Below, piece after piece: positions 55,358-61,946 of a DNA stretch of 64,000 nt (position 1 is the stretch's first letter; each line of letters starts with the position of its first letter). Under the pieces are notes generated by a model. The model did not search any database. It worked only from the letters and a program-made list of their open reading frames with translations, and was not told the origin of the DNA. Source of the DNA: Oceanitalea stevensii (lineage in GTDB: Bacteria > Actinomycetota > Actinomycetes > Actinomycetales > Actinomycetaceae); the NCBI RefSeq assembly GCF_014837105.1, contig NZ_JACSPO010000007.1:1-64000 (forward strand). Direction: 5' to 3'. The position numbers were made by a program, and so were the translations under genes.

Positions 55358-56416
55358 ATGTGGAGGAAGACGACGGGCCGCTGGCGGCGCGCCCTCGGTG
55401 CGCTCGCCGTGGTCGAGCGACGCAGCCCCGCCCTGCCCGTCGCGGTCCGCTGGCGACGCCTCGAGGCCACGGGTGCCGTCGCCCACGGCGTCCCGCCGCA
55501 CCCCGGCCTCCCGGCGGGCGTCGTCCCCGCCGCCGCTGAGGCGGAGGCCGTCCCCGTCACCGCGCCCGTGGCGGCCGACGCGGTCCTCATCGGCAAGTTC
55601 GACCGCGGCCGCCAGGTGCGCATGCGGTCCTTCTACGCCGAGGAGGCACTGTGCGCACGCATCCAGGCGGGCTCGCGCCACCCCGAGCGTGAGCACGGGG
55701 TCAGCCGCAGCGTGCGGGCCGCCCAGCTCGTCGCCGCGCACCGGCCGGGCCTGGCCCCGGCGATGCGCGACCACGGCACGCTCTTCTCCGGGCGCACCGC
55801 CTACCTCGTCGAGGAGGTCGTCGAGGGCCGCACCCCCCGCACCCCCGCCGAGGTCGCAGCCACGATGACGGTCGTGGCGGCCGAGCTCATGGTCCTCCAG
55901 GAGGCGGTGGGGGTGACGAGCCGGCCGCTGTCCGCCGTCGTCAACCCGGCCTTCCACGAGCGCTGGCGCGGCGTCGTCGAGGACGGGCACGTCCCGCCCA
56001 AGCTCGCGGCCCGCGTGGACCGGCTCATCGCGCGCGACGAGCTCCTCGAGGTGAGCTTCACGCACGGCGACCTCGTCTCCTCCAACGTCCTGCGGGTGGG
56101 CGACAGGGTCGTGCTCATCGACTGGGAGTACGCCGGCACCCGCCCGGTGGCCTTCGACCTCGCCAAGATGCACGTCAACGCGGGCCCCGCCGGCCCGGCC
56201 CTCGAGCGGCTCGACGACGCCCTCGACGGGACGGTGGGCCACGCGAGCGGCCACTACTCCCTCGCCGAGCAGCTGACGCTCGCGCACGTGGTCGTCCTGT
56301 CGCGGCTCGAGGCGCGGATGCAGCGGGCCCGGGAGGCGGACCGGCTGGAGCCGCTGCGGCGCCAGACCTACAAGCGCGTCAAGGCGGTCCGCGAGCTCCT
56401 CGCGCTCCAGGACTGA
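55358..56416 (+). CDS. Aminoglycoside phosphotransferase (APH)-fold kinase-like protein
   Basis: A 352-residue protein. The C-terminal half holds Brenner's motif FTHGDLVSSNVL near residue 235 and the DWEYAGTRPVAFDLAKMHVNAG Mg-binding Asp region, so the kinase core is intact. The N-terminal lobe LIGKFDRGRQVRMRSFYAEEALC has the usual Lys. Substrate unknown; many actinobacterial members phosphorylate sugars or antibiotics but are not resistance genes. GGAGG precedes the ATG. It converges on the DUF4262 gene. Confidence 0.85.
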   Translation: MWRKTTGRWRRALGALAVVERRSPALPVAVRWRRLEATGAVAHGVPPHPGLPAGVVPAAAEAEAVPVTAPVAADAVLIGKFDRGRQVRMRSFYAEEALCARIQAGSRHPEREHGVSRSVRAAQLVAAHRPGLAPAMRDHGTLFSGRTAYLVEEVVEGRTPRTPAEVAATMTVVAAELMVLQEAVGVTSRPLSAVVNPAFHERWRGVVEDGHVPPKLAARVDRLIARDELLEVSFTHGDLVSSNVLRVGDRVVLIDWEYAGTRPVAFDLAKMHVNAGPAGPALERLDDALDGTVGHASGHYSLAEQLTLAHVVVLSRLEARMQRAREADRLEPLRRQTYKRVKAVRELLALQD

Positions 56417-56419
56417 GGC

Positions 56420-56899
56420 TCATCGCCCCGGCCACCGGGTGTGGCCGAAGAGCTTCTGCACGCGGCGCCCCTCCGGCCATGCGGGGTCCCACGGCCACTG
56501 CCCCTCGTGGTTGGACCACACGAGCTGCAGGCCCGGCACGGTTCGGCCGCCCTGCCCGTAGATCCGCTGCGCCGTCACGAGGTGGCTCGGGTCGTTGACC
56601 CGGATCAGCCGGTAGCGGTGCGGGGACATCGAGGCGACCACGTCACCCGCGGCGAACCGGTGCCCCTCGCGCACGTGCCGGCCGAGCCCGTTGAGGAACC
56701 AGCACGAGTCCTCCTGCGTGGCCCCGCTGATGAGCAGCTCGGGGTGGTCGTGGAACCGGGTGAGGCCGACGGTGTAGGCGAAGGCGAGGCTGCTGCGGCT
56801 CGGCTCGACGTACTGGACCATCCAGCCGTGCCGCTCGATGAGCTCGAGGTTGCGCGCCATCACCTCCTCCGGCGTCCACCCGTCACAGATCAGGCACAT
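56420..56899 (-). CDS. DUF4262 protein
   Basis: A 159-residue protein. The start CLICDGWTPEEVMARNLELIERHGWMVQYVEP and the core YTVGLTRFHDHPELLISGATQEDSCWFLNGLGRHVREGHRFAAGDVV match DUF4262. The CxxC at residues 2-5 is a possible metal or redox site. The function of the family is unknown. GGGAGG lies about 6 nt before the ATG. It precedes the nirK-fusion terminus with 134 bp of mostly unremarkable sequence. Confidence 0.88.
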   Translation of the reverse strand: MCLICDGWTPEEVMARNLELIERHGWMVQYVEPSRSSLAFAYTVGLTRFHDHPELLISGATQEDSCWFLNGLGRHVREGHRFAAGDVVASMSPHRYRLIRVNDPSHLVTAQRIYGQGGRTVPGLQLVWSNHEGQWPWDPAWPEGRRVQKLFGHTRWPGR

Positions 56900-57033
56900 C
56901 GCGACCTCCCGTCGTCGTCGGTGCTGCCGACGCTAGGGACGGGCGGTGACGGACGGCCGGGCCGGAGGTGCGCCCTGGGGACGTGCCGTCCGCGACGCGG
57001 CGTGGTGGAGCGACACCGCCGCGGTGAGGCGAC

Positions 57034-59688
57034 CTACTCGGTGACCCGGAGGATCCCGTGCGCCCCCCGCTCGGCGTCCACCATCGCGTGGGAGACGAAG
57101 GGGTAGCTGCCGGCCTCGGGCATCTCGAGCTCGACGAAGCCGCCCTGCGCGGGCACGAGCGGCAGCACCTGCGCTCCCCCGCTGGGGCCACCGACCTCGG
57201 CCGGCCCGCCGAGCCGGTAGGCACCCTCGCTCCACACCGTGTCGAACTGCCCGCCGACGACGTGGAAGGCGGAGCCCCGGTTGGGCCCGGCCGCGAGCAC
57301 CCACACCCGCACCCGCTCGCCGACGCGCGCGGTGAGCGGCTCGTGGTCGTACTGGTTCGCGTAGCCGTTGAACACGACGAGGTCGGGCTGCTCGGCCGCG
57401 ACGGCCTCGGCGTCGGCCGTCCCGCCCAGGTCCCCGAGGTAGACCTCGGACTGGACGAGGACGTACTCGCGGTCCACCGGCTCGAGGCCGGGTGGGTCGA
57501 TGACGACGGCGCCGAACATGCCCTGGGCGATGTGCATCGACATCGGCGCGGTGGAGCAGTGGTACATCCAGATGCCCGCCCGCTCGGCGGTGAACCGGTA
57601 GACGAGCGACTCCCCCGGCGCAATGGTGCGCATCGGCTCGTCGGGGGCCAGCGCCCCGGCGTGGAAGTCGACGGAGTGGCCGATCGTGCCGTCGTTGACG
57701 AGCGTGACCTCGAAGACGTCACCCACCGTGCCGCGGAGCGTCGGCCCGGGGGCCGAGCCGTTGAAGGTCCACAGCTCCTGCTCGACGCCGGGCGCCACCT
57801 CCGCGGTCAGCTCACCGACGGTGAGGGTCACCTCGTGGAGCTCGCTCGGCGGAGCCGGCGCCAGCTCGGCCGGGTGGGCGGTGAAGTCCTCGCCCGGCTC
57901 GGCGCGCAGGTCCAGGTGGTCACGGGCAGGGTCGGTGGACGACGACGGCGCGTGGTCGCCGTGGTCCGCACCCGCGCCGGCCGTGGGGCCGGGCGCGGCC
58001 CCGACGGCGACGACGTCCAGCGTCATCCCCATCTGGCGGTGCCCGGCCACCGAGCACCAGCCCGCGACGTCCCGCCCGACGACGCCGAGGTCCACCTCGA
58101 CCGTCTCCCCGGCCGACATCCGACCGGAGCGGGCGCCGTTGTCGAGGACGAGGTCGTGGACGTCGTCGTCGGTGTTGACGAGCTCGACGACGAGCCGGTC
58201 ACCCGCCGGCACCTCGACGACGTCGGGCACGAAGCGCATGTCCCGGGCCTCCACGCGCACGGTGGTGGTGCGGCCGGTGGCCGTCACGCCGTCGTCGGCG
58301 GAGCTGCCGGTGAGGCCGGCGGCGGCCGGGTCCCCGGCCACCCCGAGGACGACCGCGAGCGCCACCGCCCCGGCGCCGTACAGCGCGCCGAGGCGGCGCG
58401 GGACCGGTGGCGGCCCGGTCCGGATCGCACCGGCGATGACCGCCCCGGAGCTCTCCCGCCCCGCCTGGCGGCGCGCCCACAGCGCCCGCCCGAGGAGGAC
58501 GAGGAAGGAGGCGAGCCCGGCGAGCCCGAGGAGGGAGGTCGTCACGCGCACGAGGCTGGGCAGCGGGAGGACGAAGAGGAGCAGGCTGAGGTTGACGACG
58601 ACGATCCGGGCCCCGGCGGCGCGGTCCATCTCCTCGTTGACACGGCGGACCACGCGCGGGCCGCCGCCGAGCATGACGGGGGCGAGGTAGCTCAGCGCCC
58701 CGAGGAGCACCTGCCCCGCGAAGCCGGCGGCGTACGGGGCGGCGAGGACCCCGAGGCTCTCGCGCAGCGAGGCCCAGTCCGGCGCGGTCGCGGCGAGCAC
58801 GGCGAGGGTGACGAGGCAGCCGACCAGCCAGCACACGGCCATCGCCGCACTCAGGGTGGCGTAGCTGCGCGGGGGCTTGTCGCGGGCGATGGTCACCATC
58901 GGCCGGACCACGAGGACGACACCGGTGAGGTAGACGGCGACGGCGAGCACGACGAGCACCCGCAGGTCCGTCGCGGCGGCCAGCCAGATGGCCGCGAGGC
59001 CCGCGACGAGGACGACCATCGCGCGGCGGGCGGCCAGCGGGGCGCCGGGGACCATCTTTGTGCGCAGCATCGTGGGCCACAGGACGACGAGCGTGCCGAG
59101 CACGGTGAGACCGACCCAGCCGAGGAGCATCGTCGTCGTGTGCGCGGTGTAGAGGCGGCCCTCGACCTCGGCCGAGGGCGTGCTGCGCGCGAGCATGACG
59201 CCGAGCCACACGCCGACGGCGAGGCACAGCCCGGCGCACACGTAGAAGAGGGACAGCGCACCGAAGCGGGCCATGAGCGCGCCGCGCCGCTGGAGGAGGA
59301 TGACGACGACGTGGGTGAGCGCGACGAGCGTGACCCCCACGCCCCCGACGACGACGAGCGGCCACCGGTTCGTCGCGACGCCGGCGATGACGAGGACAGC
59401 TGAGACCGTGTGCACGCCGAGACGGACGAAGGTCAGCCCCTGCCCGCCGGGCGCGGGCCGGCCGAGGAGGGTGTCGGCGAAGTGGGCGGACCAGATGAGG
59501 ATCGCCGTCGTCACCGCGCCGAGCAGGGTGAGGTGGACCATGAGGTAGTTCGCCTCGGGGACCCACCGGTGGGCGACCGCCACGACGAAGGCAGCGAGGA
59601 ACCAGGCGACGACGAGCGCGTTGACCTTGACGTGCCACGGCCGGCGGGCCATCGGCGGACGGCTGGAGGTCGGTCGGCCGATGGTCAT
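57034..59688 (-). CDS. nirK: Membrane-cupredoxin-CuNIR fusion (NirK-like copper nitrite reductase)
   Basis: An 884-residue fusion. An N-terminal membrane part of about 10 helices (to about residue 400) contains conserved His in HLTLLGAVTTAILIWSAH and YTAHTTTMLLGWVGLTVLG. A middle cupredoxin (about 470-570) has a type-1 copper set: VHDLVLDNG and WCSVAGHRQMGM (His, Cys, His, Met). The C-terminal part (about 610-884) resembles NirK: SVDFHAGA with the active-site Asp and His, YHCSTAPMSMHIAQGMFG (type-1 Cys, His, Met), SAFHVVGGQF and PFVSHAMVDAERGAHG. Predicted to reduce nitrite to NO. It overlaps the upstream NnrS-like gene by 4 nt. Confidence 0.8.
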   Translation of the reverse strand: MTIGRPTSSRPPMARRPWHVKVNALVVAWFLAAFVVAVAHRWVPEANYLMVHLTLLGAVTTAILIWSAHFADTLLGRPAPGGQGLTFVRLGVHTVSAVLVIAGVATNRWPLVVVGGVGVTLVALTHVVVILLQRRGALMARFGALSLFYVCAGLCLAVGVWLGVMLARSTPSAEVEGRLYTAHTTTMLLGWVGLTVLGTLVVLWPTMLRTKMVPGAPLAARRAMVVLVAGLAAIWLAAATDLRVLVVLAVAVYLTGVVLVVRPMVTIARDKPPRSYATLSAAMAVCWLVGCLVTLAVLAATAPDWASLRESLGVLAAPYAAGFAGQVLLGALSYLAPVMLGGGPRVVRRVNEEMDRAAGARIVVVNLSLLLFVLPLPSLVRVTTSLLGLAGLASFLVLLGRALWARRQAGRESSGAVIAGAIRTGPPPVPRRLGALYGAGAVALAVVLGVAGDPAAAGLTGSSADDGVTATGRTTTVRVEARDMRFVPDVVEVPAGDRLVVELVNTDDDVHDLVLDNGARSGRMSAGETVEVDLGVVGRDVAGWCSVAGHRQMGMTLDVVAVGAAPGPTAGAGADHGDHAPSSSTDPARDHLDLRAEPGEDFTAHPAELAPAPPSELHEVTLTVGELTAEVAPGVEQELWTFNGSAPGPTLRGTVGDVFEVTLVNDGTIGHSVDFHAGALAPDEPMRTIAPGESLVYRFTAERAGIWMYHCSTAPMSMHIAQGMFGAVVIDPPGLEPVDREYVLVQSEVYLGDLGGTADAEAVAAEQPDLVVFNGYANQYDHEPLTARVGERVRVWVLAAGPNRGSAFHVVGGQFDTVWSEGAYRLGGPAEVGGPSGGAQVLPLVPAQGGFVELEMPEAGSYPFVSHAMVDAERGAHGILRVTE

Positions 59689-60986
59689 GAGGGGACTCCG
59701 TGGCTCGTAATGACAGTGTCGTGGTGGCGCGTCGGCGGTGCCTCACCGGGTCCGCCACCCTCGCGCCGAGAGCCGGATTCCTCCGCGCCCTCCCCCTCCC
59801 GCCGAGAGCCGAATTCCTCCGCGCCCTCCCCCTCCCGCCGAGAGCCGAATTCCTCCGCGCGGACGGTGGACGACGACGGGGCGGGAGGCGCCGTCGTCGT
59901 CCTCCGCGCGGTGAGCGCGGACCAGGCGGCGACGGCGACGAAGAGCAGGACGGCGACGATGTTGCCGACGCCGCCGGCCTGGACGGCCCAGTCGAGGTCG
60001 CGGGCGTCGCCGACGGCGAGGCGGAAGGCGAGGGAGGTGTGGAGCAGCGCCGCGGGCACGACGAAGGCCCGCCGGTAGGGCAGCGGCCGGCGCAGGACCG
60101 CCGGCATGATGACCGGCGCGTGGGCCATGACCATCGAGATGGCGAATCCGAGGAACAGGGCGTGGGCGGCGGCGTCGTAGGCACGGCCCTCGACCTGGCC
60201 GCCGAGCGCCCAGACCGCGCCGGCCACGGCGAGCCACACGTAGCCGGCGAGCAGGCAGACGGCGATGAAGCGCGGCAGCCCGGTGGACCGCACGGTGCGG
60301 CGGGCGACGTCCTTGACGGCGAGCCACAGTGCGGCGGCGGCGAGCGCCAGGCCGAGGAGCGTGAAGCCGGCCTCGGGCGCGAGGAGGGAGACGACGGCGG
60401 CGACGAGGACGGTGACGGCCACGCCCTGGGCGACGGTCGCGTCCCGGGGACTCAGCGCGCCGAGGCGCGCCAGCTCGAGGCGCTCGCCGAAGATCGTGAG
60501 GACGAGGTAGCCGACGAGCCACGGCATGATCCCGGGCACGGGGACGCCGCCGAGCCACAGGGCTGCCGCCGCCACGGCCATGAGCTGGCCGAGGACCTGG
60601 ACGGCGACGGCGGCGGCCGGCTGGCGCGCGTAGAGGGAGCGGTAGACGAGGAGGCCGCCGAGCTGGCCGGCCAGGACGAGGCCGGCGCCGACCTCGTCGG
60701 GCAGGACCGAGACGGTGGCCACGACGCCGAGGCCGTTGAGGCCCGGGGAGAGGTATCCCCAGCCGCGGCCCAGGGCCACGGAGCGCTCGAGGCCGATGAC
60801 CGTGCCGACGAAGCCGAGCACCATGAGCGGGCCGTGGACGTCGGCGAGGCGGGCGCCGACGAGGACGTGCGGCAGGCCGAGGAGGGCGAGGGCGGCGTCC
60901 AGGCCGGCGAGCAGGGCGAGCCCGCCGAGGAGGAGGAAGGGCAGCCGGAAGGAGGTGCGGGTGAGGACGCTGCGGCCGTCAGTCAT
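59685..60986 (-). CDS. NnrS-like multi-helix membrane protein
   Basis: A 433-residue protein of about 12 TM helices. Conserved His occur in VHGPLMVLGFVGTVIGLERSVAL near the N-terminus and AAHALFLGFAISMVMAHAPVIMPAVL further on, an arrangement like heme- and copper-containing NnrS (NO metabolism). The last 60 residues form a soluble tail with three EEFGSRREGEG-type repeats. The ATG at 60986 overlaps the regulator 3' end by 8 nt and the stop overlaps the nirK-fusion start by 4 nt. The NnrS assignment rests on the His/TM pattern and context. Confidence 0.65.
   Translation of the reverse strand: MTDGRSVLTRTSFRLPFLLLGGLALLAGLDAALALLGLPHVLVGARLADVHGPLMVLGFVGTVIGLERSVALGRGWGYLSPGLNGLGVVATVSVLPDEVGAGLVLAGQLGGLLVYRSLYARQPAAAVAVQVLGQLMAVAAAALWLGGVPVPGIMPWLVGYLVLTIFGERLELARLGALSPRDATVAQGVAVTVLVAAVVSLLAPEAGFTLLGLALAAAALWLAVKDVARRTVRSTGLPRFIAVCLLAGYVWLAVAGAVWALGGQVEGRAYDAAAHALFLGFAISMVMAHAPVIMPAVLRRPLPYRRAFVVPAALLHTSLAFRLAVGDARDLDWAVQAGGVGNIVAVLLFVAVAAWSALTARRTTTAPPAPSSSTVRAEEFGSRREGEGAEEFGSRREGEGAEESGSRREGGGPGEAPPTRHHDTVITSHGVPS
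59765..59872 (-). repeat. 36-bp tandem repeat coding for EEFGSRREGEGA
   Basis: Three units of 36 bp, beginning GCCGAGAGCC at 59765, 59801 and 59837 on the plus strand, encode two EEFGSRREGEGA copies and one EESGSRREGGGP at the end of the NnrS-like gene. The plus-strand unit GCCGAGAGCCGGATTCC resembles the CGCCGACAGCTGGATC repeats elsewhere in the window. Confidence 0.8.
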
Positions 60987-61758
60987 CGTCTGCCGCCGGC
61001 GGGGCGATGCGCAGGAGGCACGCGCCGGGTTCCGCGAAGGCCTCGAGCGTGACGCGCTCGGGCGCGACGCCGTCGTGGGCGAGGAGCTCGCGGGCCATGC
61101 CGAGGTGGCTCGTGCACACGATGTCGGGGTGCTCGCGGGCCAGGTCGAGGACGGGGCAGCGGCGCAGTCGCTGGGTGTAGCCGCCGCCGGGCTCCGCGGT
61201 GGTGCGGCAGTCGAAGCCGGCGCGGTCGAGCAGCTCGCCGAGACGGGTGACCGAGTCACGGAGCGCGGCCGGGTCCCCCGGGGTGACGGAGCGGGGTGCC
61301 TCCGCGGGGACACGGGTGATGGCGAGGCGCGGGCGGTCGATGAGCTCGCGCTCGCGGATGGCGCGACCCCAGTCACGCCCGGCGGCCAGCGCCTGGGCGG
61401 CGCGCGCACGCCTGTCCGGGACGGCGCGGGCGAGGGCGCTGATGAGGACCTCGGCGAGCACGGCGTACTCCGGGCCGGCGGGGGTCGCGGCCAGCGTCGC
61501 GCGGTACAGGGCGGCGGGACGCCCGCGGCCCGCCGAGTGGCGCAGCGTGCGCTCCGTGAGGCCGGCGCGCACGAGGGCGTCGAGGTGCTCGCGGACGGTG
61601 TTGGGGTGCTGCCCCAGCGCTGCGGCGAGCTCGGCCACGGTGCGCCGCCCCCCGAGCTCGAGGAGCGCGTCGAGCGTCGTCCGGCGCGCCGGGGACAGGT
61701 CCTCGCGCGCGCGGCCACGAGCCGGCAGCGGTCCCAGTGCTTTATCCACGGAGTCCAC
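60979..61758 (-). CDS. HTH transcriptional regulator with four C-terminal cysteines (SufR-like)
   Basis: A 259-residue regulator. A winged-helix domain at 25-75 (RRTVAELAAALGQHPNTVREHLDALVRAGL) precedes a sensor domain with cysteines 184, 201, 215 and 247 in FDCRTT, RRCPVL, DIVCTS and GACLL. The Cys spacing suggests Fe-S cluster binding as in SufR/IscR-like sensors, but ligand identity is inferred. First gene of the nirK-fusion operon, so it probably controls that operon in response to NO or redox. GTG start at 61758; a shorter GTG at 61749 is possible. Confidence 0.75.
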   Translation of the reverse strand: MDSVDKALGPLPARGRAREDLSPARRTTLDALLELGGRRTVAELAAALGQHPNTVREHLDALVRAGLTERTLRHSAGRGRPAALYRATLAATPAGPEYAVLAEVLISALARAVPDRRARAAQALAAGRDWGRAIRERELIDRPRLAITRVPAEAPRSVTPGDPAALRDSVTRLGELLDRAGFDCRTTAEPGGGYTQRLRRCPVLDLAREHPDIVCTSHLGMARELLAHDGVAPERVTLEAFAEPGACLLRIAPPAADDD

Positions 61759-61799
61759 CGTGCTATCCCCGACGCCGCCCGACCCGGGACCTTCGGCCT

Positions 61800-61811
61800 T
61801 GGTCTAGACCA
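61800..61811. promoter_or_regulatory. dre-type operator (DasR/NagR consensus)
   Basis: TGGTCTAGACCA is a perfect 12-bp palindrome, identical to the core of the DasR-responsive element known from Streptomyces (GlcNAc and chitin control). It lies 4 bp upstream of the -35 element of the GH3 gene and 136 bp before its start codon. The flanks CT and GG keep partial symmetry. Confidence 0.7.
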
Positions 61812-61815
61812 GGAG

Positions 61816-61844
61816 GTGACCCGGGCCACGGTCTGGCGTAGGGT
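61816..61844 (+). promoter_or_regulatory. Candidate promoter of the GH3 gene
   Basis: GTGACC (61816-61821), 17-nt spacer, TAGGGT (61839-61844): vegetative-type promoter, transcript start near 61851. The operator is just upstream, so GntR-type repressor binding could block RNA polymerase. Confidence 0.5.
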
Positions 61845-61866
61845 GATGGCGGCAGGTCTTTCCCTA

Positions 61867-61912
61867 GCGCATGGATGCGCGAAAAGAGTTGCCGCGCGAG
61901 AGGTCTCGCGCG
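61867..61912 (+). other. Structured 5' leader of the GH3 mRNA
   Basis: Two hairpins in the leader: GCGCAT-GG-ATGCGC at 61867-61880 and CGCGCGAGA-GG-TCTCGCGCG at 61893-61912 (9-bp stem with 2-nt centre, so loops would open in RNA). A poly-A stretch GCGAAAAG lies between. The leader is about 96 nt. Confidence 0.45.
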
Positions 61913-61946
61913 TGATCGATGACGACTCACACCCCCTGGAGGAACG

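Noticed and set aside
57034..59688. Laccase or plain multicopper oxidase as function of the fusion
   Set aside because: The C-terminal half has the two-domain NirK pattern with SVDFHAG and SAFHVVGG, not the four HxH motifs of laccases; residual doubt is reflected in the confidence.
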